Shown here piece by piece: positions 11,691 through 23,503 of a stretch of 64,000 nt of DNA. Within the stretch, counting starts at the first letter, position 1; each line of letters starts with the position of its first letter. The DNA is from Ricordea florida. Its lineage: Eukaryota > Cnidaria > Anthozoa > Corallimorpharia > Ricordeidae. The stretch is from the NCBI GenBank assembly GCA_949710005.1, contig OX453276.1, forward strand, positions 16,176,449-16,240,448, in the 5' to 3' direction. Below the pieces are notes generated by a model. That model made no database searches, had not been told where the DNA came from, and saw only the letters and a list, made by a program, of their open reading frames with translations. The translations under genes and the position numbers were made by a program.

Positions 11691-12195
11691 AAAAACAACT
11701 ACCTTCTGGGAAAATAAAATCAGTGAAACCAGGAAGAAGAGGCCAAGACCAATAGTGAGTGACAAGAATGATGGGAACTTCAAGTAGTTCAAGCACCACC
11801 TTGGATCTATCAAAGATGACAATTAAAGAGTTTCGGAATGAAATCAATGCTAGAGGACTCAAGCCAAAAGGACTAAGTAAAAATGAACAAAAAGCAGCTT
11901 CTATCTCTTCTACAGTAACAACATTGTAGCCCTGTTATTAGAACTTGTATTTGGCTGGAGTTTTACAAGTGCTTGAGTCTTATACGAAAATCAAGGGAAA
12001 TAAAAATCAGACCCTACAGAAACTTGAAAGAGCACCCAGTTTCATGAAAACACACATTTTAATACATGAAAACAACATAATTATAGCATCATTTGTCAGA
12101 TATATTGAAATGGTCATTATTATTGTCTGTTCTACAGAATACCCACAGTTTTGCTTGAAAATTAATTGGTTTAAGAAAATTACATGGGTAAATTT
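11691..12195. other. AT-rich stretch without a supported gene
   Basis: Only short open frames on both strands with no recognisable domain; composition is AT-rich. It may include 3' untranslated sequence of the chromodomain gene on the minus strand. Confidence 0.35.
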
Positions 12196-12199
12196 TCTC

Positions 12200-13284
12200 T
12201 ACTACATGCTTTTATACTACTTATGAGAGATACCATCTCAAGGGGTATTCGTGGTGCTTCTGTAAGCTTCCCTGCCTCCACAATGAAATGTTTTGGTAAT
12301 CTTGCAAGGAAAGGTTTCATCTTCAAAGGAAAATCAACAGCCTTTCCCTGGCCATTAAAATCTAAAATGTACCACCAATGATGAGATAAAGTGATCTTGT
12401 TAAAATCCTTTAATTTGAACATGGAATATTTCGAATCCTTTGACAATGTTCCCTTGTTGTTAAGACAAGAACGATATATATATCATGTTTCACAGCAAAT
12501 GTGCACGTGTGCTGTGCTTTGACCGCATTTCTTAAAAGAGATTTGACTGCCAGATAGAAGTTATCCGATGTAGAAGCAATGTCACTTTCCGAGGGTTTTG
12601 GTGGCCTGTCGTAAAGTCTAAAAGAGATTCAGATAACAGATCCGTTAAAAACGTGTCAGTATATGAATAACATTGTTAACTTTATATTTCACAAACCCTG
12701 TAGTTTTTTTTATTGCTCGTTAGGTGTCCTACAACATATTGCAGAAGATTTTCCCCATGCTAGACATTCTTGAATGCGTTGATTACCTTTATTCAATCAT
12801 TCATTCCTGTGGCGTTCTGGAGGCATTTTTCCATAATTACATGTTATAATAATCACTCGAAAAAAATAAGGATGTTGCAGTAAACATTCCTCTCACCTTA
12901 AAAGCTCTTTAGATATGAATGGATGGCTCCCACATACACGATGACATAGGCCACCCTTTCCACTTGATAAGGTACTCAGATCCCTAGGGGAAAATAATAC
13001 ATAGTAAGAAAAGGTAGCTAGGCATAAAGAACAAGAAGATTAAAAAATTAATAAACAGCATTTATACACAACGAATTTGTTCTGAATAACTGGAAGCATT
13101 GAGTACTTACATTGGCACTTTTTCGCCTCGATAGCAGTCTCTCTACTTCAGAAATCTTAGATTTGGGCTTATATCCTTTCTTTTTAAACACGTGATAAAT
13201 ATCCGCTGTGGAGAAGTCGTGTAGAGCCTTGTAATCATTCACTTTTCGTATTCTTCTCTCCCGGTCTGCCATCTTCTTACCCAC
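12200..13284 (-). CDS. Chromodomain protein gene, multi-exon, possibly decayed
   Basis: Minus strand. Exon 1 starts at ATG 13284 or the in-frame ATG 13272 (MADRERRIRKVNDYKALHD...) and reaches LLSRRKSAN before a GTAAGT donor (about 13130). The next exon (about 12985-12898) encodes EYLIKWKGWP..CMWEP, the hallmark of a chromodomain (aromatic Y, W, W cage). Later exons at about 12617-12530 and 12446-12200 encode SDNFYLAVKSLLR and a stretch with WWYILDFNGQG. Chromodomains bind methylated histone tails; in invertebrate genomes they often belong to transposon-derived genes. The chromodomain exon meets a stop right after PSIHI unless the frame shifts, so the copy may be broken or the splice differently placed. 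Confidence 0.5.
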
Positions 13285-13531
13285 CCATGAGCATGCACAG
13301 TATAAAGGCTGGTCAATCTTACCACTGGCGCAAAATGTCCGTCATTTCTGGTGATGAAAACATTTTAAACCAGTTCATACATGCACTCTGTATCATAATA
13401 TCGGGCAGGCTTTTCAGCTTTTGTTTATTTTCCTACAGGTGAATACATTCCAGCTTCTCACCACTATTACTACATAAATAATCGTTACCACGCAAGATTC
13501 CCCCCACAGTCAAAAGACATCCTAACAAAAA

Positions 13532-13831
13532 TTGAACTGCTCAAAGAGAGGAAGAGAGGATATTACTGTTAGAGAGAACAGGTCAAAGGAATGTGGTTAT
13601 ACTGGACTTTTAATTATCCATAGGCTGTGGCCACTATATGGAGTTTGCTATGACAAGAACTTGGTATTTGATAAAATGCACACTGTGCAACTCAATGTTG
13701 TGAAGGCAGCATTTGATCATCTGTTGTCTGATGAAGCTCAACCTGTACATTGGAGTGAGGTTGACAGAAGATTACAGAAATTACCATGGACTGCAGGTAT
13801 TTTTATGAATTTAACTAAGAAGAAGAAATAG
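13532..13831 (+). pseudogene. Tnp2/CACTA-like transposase fragment
   Basis: About 100 codons containing GYTGLLIIHRLWPLYGV, LVFDKMHTVQLNVVK and W-x-E-V-D-R-R-L-Q-K-L-P-W. This resembles the G-[IL]-x-G...D-x-M-H block conserved in Tnp2-type (En/Spm, CACTA) transposases and in uncharacterised cnidarian repeat proteins. No other transposase domains are attached, so it is a fragment or a single exon. The family call is from recalled pattern. Confidence 0.4.
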
Positions 13832-14188
13832 GACAAGTAAAGTAATAAATAGATAAGTTTATTTCCTGTAATAAGATAAGAAAGGCTTGATTCTTTACAG
13901 GACTTTTTGACTTAGCCTAAGTTTCAAAAAGTCGAGAGCTCATGCCTTGTTCCATGCATCTACTGCAAGAGCCAAAAAAATTTAAAAGCTCATTAAAAAG
14001 GAGCCTAGTTTCACCCACCGAGAAACAACCATCTGCGAAAACGAGCCGAGAAAAAATTCCGTGACGTCAAAGCTTTTGTCTTGTTGTTGGCCAATAAAAT
14101 TCGCTGATAGAATTTGACACTCGCCTACACGCGCGATGCAGAGTGAGAGACGCGGGAACCGGTGATTAGTTTAGAACTGGCATTTGCT
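13832..14188. other. Stretch holding a dispersed ~69-bp leader-like repeat
   Basis: No gene. Positions about 14008-14076 match, in inverted orientation, 30452-30526 at roughly 85% by eye. Both contain CACCC[AG]CCGAGAAA, GCGAAAACGAGCC and a TGACGT box and lie upstream of an open reading frame. GC-rich sequence with CGCG near 14130-14150 follows. Confidence 0.5.
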
Positions 14189-14356
14189 ATGAGCTCGGGC
14201 AAAATACCGAAAAAGATTTCCACGTCTGAGGTTTGTTTTCTATGCAAAGTAAAAGTTTCCAGTGAAGAGAAGATAAAAGTGCTTGGAAAAAGTTCTCTGG
14301 AAATTCACAAATTAATACTGCGTTCAACTGAACATTACAACTTCACGTCGATTTAA
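14189..14356 (+). CDS. Short exon with a CxxC motif, function unknown
   Basis: From ATG 14189 the frame reads MSSGKIPKKISTSEVCFLCK and continues with basic and hydrophobic residues to EIHKLILRSTEHY before a stop at 14354. The F-L-C-x-C start looks like the first half of a zinc-binding module, as in some cnidarian multi-copy proteins, so this may be exon 1 of a spliced gene, but I see no clear donor. It lies about 110 bp below the leader-like repeat containing TGACGTCA. Confidence 0.25.
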   Translation: MSSGKIPKKISTSEVCFLCKVKVSSEEKIKVLGKSSLEIHKLILRSTEHYNFTSI

Positions 14357-16115
14357 GTGTGTCATTCAGAAATGGTTGAAACTGCTGGCATTTTTACCTT
14401 GTGGGCTCGGTTTATTCATTTAGGCATTCACTTCAAAAGCCACCGTTGAGTCACCGAAGTGTGTTGAATAAGTTCGGTTTTATTCGTTTGGGAAAAGGCG
14501 AGATCTCTTGGATGAAGACCTAAAGCGACCACAAAGGAATGGAACAATAGCGCAATTAAAGCGACTTCGAGTGCCGGAACTTGTGAGCGTATTTTTTTGT
14601 TCTTGACGTGTGAGTGAACGCCAAGGAATGTCCGCGGGCATTTCATGCATTGGAGTTTTTCGTGAAATGTTTTGAAGTTTGATTTGTATTTGTGAAGATA
14701 GAGCATTTTGAGAGCTACAAAACAAGATCTTGAATGAGGATTTTTGGTTACTGTAAGCCGAAATTCGACTAATGCGTTATTTTCTCGCGTATTGGCGGTT
14801 TCGAACTGCAAATGAAACTTTTAGCTTAGACATCCCAGGGGGCGCGTAGGATGGATTTAGGACTGATTCATCCATGGAGAGATCATTGAATGAATTAAAT
14901 GCCTTCCCAAAAATGTCGCTTTTAATATTTTTTGAAAGAAGGGCGGTTTGACAGCTTTTCAAGGATCCGTAAATAAAGAAGTGTGTTGATAAATTTAACT
15001 TTCCTCTTAAACGAATCATGCAAGACTTGAATTTCTGATGTTATTGTGAACTCTAAGCGTCCTGAGTTCTTTAGAAAATTATCTACAGCTTGAAGAATAT
15101 TTTTGGAATTAGGCTCACCGTGTTTACATATGACGCATTCGATTCGAGATTGCTTGAGATCATTCCGAGATAAGCGCGTGCTTGCTTATAAATTGTAATA
15201 ATTTGTTTGTTGCTTTTCATTGCTGTTTATTAGCCGAAACTCTTGCCTTTTGTCTCATTAAAGTGCCCACTTAAGGCTTGTGATTTAAAATAAAGGCAAA
15301 AGCGGATACGGCATACTTCTAAATTGCGAGCAGAACCGGACAGAACAGGGACAAGAGAAGTTACATTTGACGCGTGCGGCTTTTGAAATGTCTTAAATGT
15401 TATCCGTCACTTAAAAGAGAAAGATCAGAGGTCTTGACAAGATGAGTTTCGCCAATTCAAGATCTTTGATTCGAGATCTTTGATTTGAGATTTTCGATAT
15501 ATGCAAACAATTTTAAGCGCGGACCGGCGCGGGATTTCGTCTTGAAACACAAGGGGAAAATTAACTGATGTAAAATATCAAGAAGGCCATTACCAGAGAA
15601 AAAAAAAGAGAACCCAAGTTTCGAAATAGACAATTTGTCTTTGTTTATTTATCTTGCATTGAGTGTGTGTCAAAAGATACTTGAGCTAGCGAGCGGGGTT
15701 GTGAATGTTCTTTCAAGTGAACATCGGTCGGTCCGAGCTTCATTCCCTTGAGATGACACACTTATCATGTTACAGAAATGCGAGTTACCTAACCCTAAAT
15801 TCAGTCAAGCAGCCACTTCCTCTGTTGTCCCAGAGGTTTCAGCACCTTCCATTTAAACAAAAGAAATATATCTCACCTACATCAAAGGGTTTTGCGCTCT
15901 TCGGAAACGAGCCGCATCTTCGGCAATTAATAGTTATGAATGATTAATGAGTAAGAACAATAGCTTGAATATATGAATACTTAACGACCTCGATTTTCGA
16001 GGTTCACACTTAAATCGACATGAAGTTGTAATGAGTCGATCTGTCTGCTTATGTTGGAAGCGATTCCGCTGCCATTTGCCACTCCAAATGTTATAATCGT
16101 CTGCTTCGCTACTAG
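14357..16115. other. Long non-coding stretch
   Basis: No frame with recognisable content. A minus-strand set of frames at 14428-15019 (for example NPSYAPPGMSKLKVSFAVRN) is broken and unassigned. Around 15455-15490 there are repeated GATCTTTGATT[CT]GAGAT units. The rest is AT-rich with no visible RNA gene. Confidence 0.35.
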
Positions 16116-17476
16116 ATGGCTTTGGACAAAGCAGCAGAATTCGAGAAGGAAATCAAACAAGATTTTAAAAATGATGGACTGTTCCCTGTAAAACGACTTG
16201 CTAAAGAGCTAGGACAAGCGCCAGAGGCGAAAAAGAGTCTGTGCTTTGGAGGTGCGCCCGTAAATAATCGATTGCAGTTAAATGTCAAGTTCGATCCGAG
16301 CTTTGGCGCTTCTTCTTTTGTAAGCCCTTCTCCGCCTCCCTTTGTCACTTTTGGTACGGTTAGCTTTGCTTTCATCTTGTTGTTTTCTCATTCCAAACGG
16401 ATTGCTTCAAAATGCTTCTGGAGGAGTAACATCGGGCTTGACTGACCGAGTGTTGACCTCCACGCCGAAGTCGAAACAAGTCGAGTTTCAGAATCCAGAA
16501 ACACCCCTTAAAGAGATTATAAAGGAGCCTAAAGTACATCTCACCGTAGCATATCCAAGCAAAACATTTAACAAGGAATTGAAAGGTGATTTTGCAGTTC
16601 TTGGCAAAGCAATTGTTAATGGATCCCCGCAGAGAATTGCAAGAGCTGTGCTAAAAAATATTGAACTTCGAAAGATTGTTGTCGAGAACATGGTGGGCAC
16701 AAATTGCCTCAAAATCGCTGAAGTTCGCCATTCACCGCGTTCAGCGGTGTTTCGTGAAAATAGCTTGTCGCCAAAATTCAAAATGGCGTCCTTGATGTCT
16801 TGTGAGGAAGCTCTGGAAGAAATTATGGAAGAGGAGATATTCGTTGATCCCAGGAAGGAAGAGGAGGAGGAAACTGAGCACAGTATTTTAACTAAAACAC
16901 TTAATACCAGCTTGGAGATGGTAGAAAATAGCGAAATGGACGTGGAATTTTTTGTTGATACTGGTGTGGCAATGTTGGTTGCCTTGTTGGACATCTGTCG
17001 TCGAGGAGCTGGAGGGATAACTCAAGCGGGTCGATTACTCAGCAGCTCACAAATTTTTGCCAGTACAGTCTTTAGATCAGAATCTAGGCTATGGCTTGAG
17101 ACTATTCACCGTCGCCTTTCTGAGGGATATCCCTTATGAAATGTTTCGGGTCTTCCTGAAAGTGGTCAAAAGTATTGATGGATTCGGCGAACCATTCGTC
17201 AGCTTCGGGAAAAACAGGAAAGCCGAGGTTGTATCATTCACAACGTTACGACCAGTGAAGCAGTTGTTTTGGCTTCTCTCCGGATTGAAAGAAGGGGAGG
17301 TAGTGAAGTACTTTAAGAAAACCCTAATTACAGGAAAAAAGAGCGGAAGCAAAGTGGCAGTCCCAGCCACAGAAGAGAAGGATATGGCCTTCCTTTACAA
17401 GTTATCAAAAGGCCAGCTTGTGATCAGTTACCACTTTGGGGAATGGAATAAGTTTGGCTTCCCTCAGCATAATTAA
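16116..17476 (+). CDS. Unknown protein gene, coding in three successive frames
   Basis: Codon-like open sequence runs from ATG 16116 (MALDKAAEFEKEIKQDFKND) through a second frame (to 17139; acidic part EEIMEEEIFVDPRKEEEEE at about 16815-16880, hydrophobic GVAMLVALLDICRRGAGG at about 16965-17020) to a third frame ending at 17476 (RPVKQLFWLLSGLKEGEVVKYF, C-terminal WNKFGFPQHN). Frame changes near 16.33-16.40 and 17.06-17.14 kb could be small introns (a GTAAGC lies at 16319) or frameshifts. I recognise no domain. No transposon signature is seen, so this may be a host gene or pseudogene. Confidence 0.35.
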
Positions 17477-18285
17477 AAATTATAAGAGCAGGGGCGCAAG
17501 CAATTTTCTGGACTTATATCTAGTTTGTCTGCCTCATGTTACGACCAAATAGTTTAGTTTAGTAAACTTTAAGGCAGCTATTAAAAATCCAAAATCCAAA
17601 ATTCACTGATATTACTTCTGCTGTTATTTTCCACTTTTCCATGTTAAGGGTAGATTTATGGTAATTAATCATAAAGTGAGACAACAGAGAATAAAACAAA
17701 AGTTCTCTATTATAATTATTACAAGGGCTTTAAGCAAACAAGTGTCAATATATTTTTTTGACTGTAAATTCAAAGTTCCTTATTCTGAGATAATCAGAAC
17801 CATAACAAAATTGAAATAAATGTGATTTTTTTTCTCACATCTAGCAATAAACTCTCTGGGAAAATATTGCATTTTGATTAAACAAAAGTTGAAATTATCT
17901 CAGATTTTGTTTTGGTTATGATTAATTGGTAACAGACCTTTGTGTCATCCAATTCTGTCTGTACTCATACTAATGATTAAACAAATTGGACTCTGTTACA
18001 CCATTGTTCGATTTTGCAAGATCACTGTATGGTTACAGACTGAATTGGACTCCACTAAGTCCTGTTACCATTTTCTTTAACTAGTACTAGTTTCCAAGTG
18101 GAGCTAGAGCAAGTGGATCGGGTGGGTAGGCTGTGGAAGGGGGGCTACTGAAAGAGGCACCTTCCACCCTCTGTAGATTTTTCACTTGCCTTGTATGAGC
18201 AGCCAAGAATTTCTTTCACATTACTGACTACATTGGAGGTAAAAGAATTAGTGTATCCTTATAAATACCAACTAATGGCTTATAC
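17477..18285. other. AT-rich intergenic region with one imperfect foldback
   Basis: No gene. An imperfect inverted repeat lies at about 17928-17968 and 18028-18072 (GGTAACAGA...CAATTCTGTCTG against CAGACTGAATTG...CCTGTTACC), the shape of a short foldback element. Nothing else is supported. Confidence 0.35.
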
Positions 18286-18535
18286 AACCACTATGCTGTT
18301 GTTTCAATGAATACTAAGTTAAAATGTCTGACCTTTCCTGGTAAAAAATTCATGCCAACAGCTTTCACGTATACAATCACTATGCTGTTGTGTCAATAAA
18401 TACTATTAAGTTAAAATGTCTGACCTTTCCTGGTCAAAAATTCATGTCCAACAGCTTTCACATATACAATCACTATGCTGTTGTATCAATAAATACCAAG
18501 TTAAAATGCTTGACCTTTCTTGGTCAAAATATGTT
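18286..18535. repeat. Tandem repeat, about 2.8 copies of ~90 bp
   Basis: Three successive units share CACTATGCTGTTGT[TGA]TCAAT, AGTTAAAATG[TC][CT]TGACCTTTC[CT]TGGT and AAAAATTCATG..CAACAGCTTTCAC, starting near 18288, 18376 and 18468. The units differ by a few substitutions and small indels. Confidence 0.8.
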
Positions 18536-19150
18536 CAAAGACTTGTATTTATTATCCTTTTAGTTTAATACTTATAGACCTGTTTCATAATAGCAGCCTT
18601 TTTTATTATTTTACATGTATGTAAATTATCCTCTCTGGCATAGTTTGAAAGTAAAAATTCTCTTTACTTTTACAGTCATGTGCTAATGAGGTCAGAAAGG
18701 CTAATTAACATACACATAAAAAGACAAATAAATGGGTTGCCCTTCTGGAAATGGTCTATTATTAAACATAACCATACACAGAAACAAAGGAAAACAATTT
18801 ATTGCATCAGATTAACATTCAATATGCTGTTTCCATGGCAACCCCAATATCTATAATGATATTAATTATAATTAAAGCTAACTAAAAGGCTGTGCACACT
18901 GTTGTTAAAGTGAAAGGGAAGGTATATACATATGTCAGAACAACACCACAGGAAAGTACTGCTCGGCAGCTTTCATGTGAATGGTCACACTTTTAAGATC
19001 TCTCTCACAGACTCACAGTTTTAGTTCAGTTTTGTTTATTTTGCCACAAAAAGAATACATCTTAACAGAATGATGTCACTGACCGATACAAACTGCACAT
19101 GAAAATGAATTTCGTTTGACTGTGATTCACCACGTAATGTACCAATAAGT
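18536..19150. other. Intergenic AT-rich sequence
   Basis: No gene or clear repeat seen. It may contain the 3' untranslated part of the minus-strand family A copy that ends at about 19154. Confidence 0.35.
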
Positions 19151-19153
19151 GAT

Positions 19154-21849
19154 CTAAAGCAAGTTCTTTCCGTTCTTAACACTCGACTCAATTCTGGTCC
19201 ATAAATTGTGAAAACACACTCTGCACTTCTCATCCGTTGACTCTTCCTTCTGAAGCCCACAATAACAGAATGCTGGGTCTGAATCGATCACCTGCTTAGG
19301 AATATAAGACAGGGTGGAAGAATTTACATTAGAACAATTATAACCTCTTTCTCTCAACCACAAGAGAGAAACAAATTCTTGAAGAAAGATCTGTTCCCAC
19401 CTGGAATGAAACATTGTGTTCTGACTGTACTTTGATACGAACACATGCTTGGCCTCTCTCCCTTCCATGGAGTTGAGACCCAGGCCAAGCCCATACTTTC
19501 CCTTCTTGTACTCAGTGTGGGCAGGTACAAGATGACTAATGGTCCAGACTGTGGGATTTACAAAAAAGAAAATGGCATTTGCTCTAAAATAGTTTGTGCA
19601 GAGGGTTTTCAGTTCACTCAACTGTTCATCTGATATATCTAAGCGACTGAATAGAGACACACAGTCCCTCAAACAAAGCCAAATGTAAGCAATAACATGG
19701 AGAATCGTGGCCTCTCTGCCGTGAGCATTAGCACTGCATTCAACGGCTGAAATCAATGACATAAAATGTAACAAAAACAGCCTAGAATCCTTCCCTGTAA
19801 ACCGATAATCAAAAGATTTGCCATTAGCCTCAGTGTTGTCAAACCATTTAGTGACCTTTTTAGCCAACCTGGATAAACCACATTTACACATAGCTACAAT
19901 GTACCTGTTAAAAGGAGACTGAGCAGGCACCTGTAAAAAAGAATTCACTTCATCAGTTAGTTTAGACATAGCAATGACTTCATTTAACAGTTGCTGATGA
20001 GCTCGTGCACAAGCATTATTCTTTAAGTGCAGTGGATCCACATGTGCCCAGTCAATCAATTTACCTACAACTGGCTCAAATTCCTGGTGGCAGTGCTTTT
20101 GCGCAATAAAAAAGATGTTATTTTAGATCGACGAGTGGATGCAGCCATTTGCTTCTTTGCCAGGGACTTTTTTAAAGTGTTAACCTGCTTAGCAACATTT
20201 ATTGCTGGTCTCATATTTCCACGGCTTCCACACTTACTTTCCAGTAAATCCAAATGTGCCATCAAGTTTACTCATAGTGTCACTGCTAATATCTGCAAAG
20301 GTTGAAAAGTACATTGCAGCGTTAGATAATTCACCAGCAAGGAATGGCAACATTTTCATGTCATTGGGTAGTTCTGAAATTTTAAATTTAACATCAATGG
20401 AGGTGCCGTTACAGTCTAAAGAAAAAGTGTTCTTCTCTAAATCACTGATATCACTTACAACCTTTTTTAGAAAACGTGCAACTGGAATGCAATCCTCCTT
20501 GCAATTGGCCCCAAACAAAAGATAATTCTCATTACTGCTGAGGACTCCTCTGCCTATATTTAGGAAACTGACAAGCCAGGCACAAGCAGTGTCATCTTTT
20601 CCAAATGGAGCTCCATCACCACCAGGAGAAACATGGAATGTGTTGACTTCGCCTCCAAACCATTCCAACTTATACCTGCTCTGACAAAGATAAAATTTAG
20701 CAAGGTACAGTATAGCAACAACTGTTTTATGTCCTGATACATACCATCCACTTTCTCCTCTTCTGCAAGTCCTTGACACAGTGTTGACACTATTAAGTTG
20801 ACCAATGACAATAGACTTAATAAAAGGCAACAGCCTATTGTATGGGACTAGCCTTGGGACAGGACAGCAATTAACAACAGTGCGCACAGCCTTAGCACTA
20901 TTTCTTTTATAACTACTATCCCTGTATGTGGCCCGATACTTTCGTTTCCCCATAACACCCCAACAATAGTAGACAGCAATACTTCTCAGCATATTTTCAT
21001 CTGAACTTTCATAAACTTTTAGACTCTTTTTGTAAATCTTAGGTATAACTCCACGCGTAACCTTGTCACTTTTGGAAAAAACCTCAACCAGAATCTTATC
21101 TGAACATTTATTCACAGTAGTACTACACAGGCCGACTTCTCCTGGTACCCGGCTGTTCTTTTTGTTGCTTCCTCCATTTATCTGGCATGCAGCTTCAAAT
21201 AATTCTGATCTTCTCTTTCTTCTTACAGATGGACTTAAGCGGTCAGCCAGATCTGTTGGGTTTTTCTTTCGTTCAGTTAATGACTTAGCTGGGAGATACT
21301 TGTCAGCTTTCTTCCTTTGTGTACCTACATCTGCCCTCAGCTGATGGTGTATGTCCTCTACCTCTTCTATCTCCCTAACTACCTCCTCTACCTAAACATC
21401 AAGACACTTACTATGAGTCTAACATACTGCACAGGTGTCCCTTTCTTCTGGGGAAAGGGAGGGTGGAGACTACTAGTATTCTGTCTCATTGGTGTTCCAG
21501 GGGAGCCCAATACAATATGGATACATTACATGTACAGTGAAAGGTTTAAAGCCCTGGAATTAATAAATTGTTCTCAACAATTCTCAGACAATACTATTGA
21601 TCTCATTTTTTAGAAAATGACAATGATTCACAGTACCTTTGTTTCCAGACGTCGCAACTTTGCTTTCCTTGCCCTCAACACAGTTGTCTTCTCAGCAATC
21701 TCCAATTTCTTTGCTTTCAACGTCAGGTCTTGATGGTGGATTTTCTCAGTTTCCTTTACTTTTTGTTCCCTCTTCTTCTTTTGTATTGCCATAAAAGCTC
21801 CAACCTGAAATCTGTTGTATTTTCGTTTCCTTGAGCCAGCATCAGACAT
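19154..21849 (-). CDS. Uncharacterised multi-copy family A, copy 2 (longer, nearly complete)
   Basis: Minus strand. Exon 1 (ATG 21849, MSDAGSRKRKYNRFQVGAFM, then a K/E-rich coiled coil) ends at an AAG/GTACTG donor near 21637. The next exon, from about 21345, reads KYLPAKSLTERKK and the long frame 21115-20234: YYCWGVMGKRKYR, a basic stretch, then GGDGAPFGKDDTACAWLVSF and FLAGELSNAA. After a frame change at 20.06-20.27 kb the last frame (20059-19154) carries RFTGKDSRLFLLHFMS, NPTVWTISHLVPAH, GLGLNSMEGREAKH and the C-terminal FCYCG...CRVC cluster. Homologous to 7585-9232, which helps separate real from shadow frames. The frame change may be an intron or decay. Acidic D-G and D-D motifs with a zinc cluster suggest a transposase-like enzyme, unproven. 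Confidence 0.6.
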
Positions 21850-22680
21850 GTTGGCTCTTCTTGGGAAGCAAGGTAAACTGGTTGTGTTGGTAGTTGCATG
21901 TGGTTTAGTGATGCATTGAGCAGCACTGAAGCTGTTATAATATTAATGAAAATAAAGGTACAATTAAATTCTCTGCACCAGTAAAATAAAATTTAAACAG
22001 TTGTACATTAAGTCTTCTATTTATAATTAATGGTAAACTAGTAGGCATATGAAAATTTTTAAGCTTGATGTGATTTTCTTGTTGCAAGATATTTAAGCTT
22101 AAACTTATGTGATGGAACAGTTCACACATTCTGACATTGTGCTGCTGTTAATAAAGACTCAAACGAGACATTGATCCTACATTTTTTTCAAGGAACCTAC
22201 ATGCTAAAATAGCTCACAAAGATCTAGTGCTGCTTTTGAATTAAGTGGATCAGGTAATGTCAGCCTATTGTTATTGTATCTTACCTTTCTGATATAAACG
22301 CATGTCAAACGCACACCGGGAAGCGTGGATGGTAAGAACTGAAACAGCCACAGTCGTTGGTCTCTGTTCAGTAACATAAATCGCAGAATTATAGTGTCAG
22401 TTTTGAGTCAAAACTCAGCGCGCACGATTCTTTCTTGAAAAAGTAAAAACATACGATCAAAATTTGATCCACTGTGAAAGCTATGAAAGTAAACTTAAAA
22501 GATTTTAACAGAATCCGACGAAAATGAATGAAGACGAAAAAAGGCTACTTTTCAAATCGGAGTAATGAAGACGAAAATCGGTTGTAGTTGTAGTGACAAA
22601 GCTTTGATGCCAAGAAAACGAAAAATAATTACTCATGTTTGGTACCAAAATAAAGCTCACATAAGGATCTTCAAAGAAGG
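21850..22680. other. Intergenic sequence upstream of family A copy 2
   Basis: No supported gene. A 62-codon minus-strand frame (22693-22505, MDALPFFEDPYVSF) starts inside the inverted-repeat arm described at 22682-22718 and has no recognisable domain. Confidence 0.35.
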
Positions 22681-22681
22681 G

Positions 22682-22718
22682 TAATGCATCCATGTTAGAC
22701 CCACCAGGCGTCCCGAAC
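22682..22718 (+). repeat. Left arm of a 37-bp inverted repeat spaced 3.7 kb apart
   Basis: Matches the reverse complement of 26458-26494 with 3 mismatches in 37 by eye (core CATGTTAGACCCACCA). Directly to its right lies the poly(A) tail of a LINE. It may be a transposon terminal repeat or an inverted duplication. Confidence 0.7.
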
Positions 22719-22951
22719 TTTTTTTTTTTGTATTTTAATAATTTTTATTAGTTTTCAAAAAATACATGCAATGTTTAAGTTACAACACTATTTACAAACA
22801 CTACAAAAAAAAAAAAAAATAATAATAATAATAATAGTAATAATAATAATAATAACTATAACAGTCACTACAAATACTACAAATTAATGGGTGTTTACAC
22901 AGAGTCCTCACTTTATTTACCTGTTTTAAATGTTATTTTATAATGCGATTA

Positions 22952-23464
22952 TTAATTTGCTGCTAACGGTGCAGAATTGCATACTAATTTATTTTTATAC
23001 TTGCTCCATTTCTTATTGTGAGCTGACAACTTATTGTTTGATTTTGATATCATTGCCTCTATTTGGTAAATCAATGTAATCTTTGAGCTTAATACTTTTA
23101 TTGAAGGTAACGATTTACTTTGTCTACAAGAATATAAATATTGTTTGGTGACTAATAAAATATGGTTAACAAATAACTCATCCTCGCATTTCAGAATGCC
23201 AAACATTATATCTTTGTCAGAGAGTTGTTTAATCTTTATGTCAAGATTTTCAAGCCATTTGATGACCTCAGCCCAGAAATTCTTTGAATAATGGCAAGAC
23301 ACAAAAAAATGCTCTAGGGACTCGTCGATTTCACCGCAAAGGGAGCAGGCTTGAGATTGTACGACGTTGATTTTGTATAAAAGGATATTTGTCACAAGAC
23401 ACCTATTAAGTAATTTACACTGAAATTCACGCAGTTTTGTATCCAATACAACGCGGAAAGGCAA
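22952..23464 (-). pseudogene. LINE ORF2 C-terminal zinc-binding region (zf-RVT-like)
   Basis: LREFQCKLLNRCLVTN...ACSLCGEIDESLEHFFVSC: C-x2-C...H-x4-C, the RT-associated zinc-binding domain found at the end of L1/Tx1 ORF2 proteins. It follows the preceding block after a short frame break and ends about 220 bp before the poly(A) tail. Confidence 0.75.
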
Positions 23465-23503
23465 GGCGTATATTTCTTTCCATTCTAAGACATCATTTAT
23501 AAA

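Noticed and set aside
16488-16994. 168-codon minus-strand ORF
   Set aside because: Serine-rich antisense frame of the plus-strand gene at 16.1-17.5 kb.
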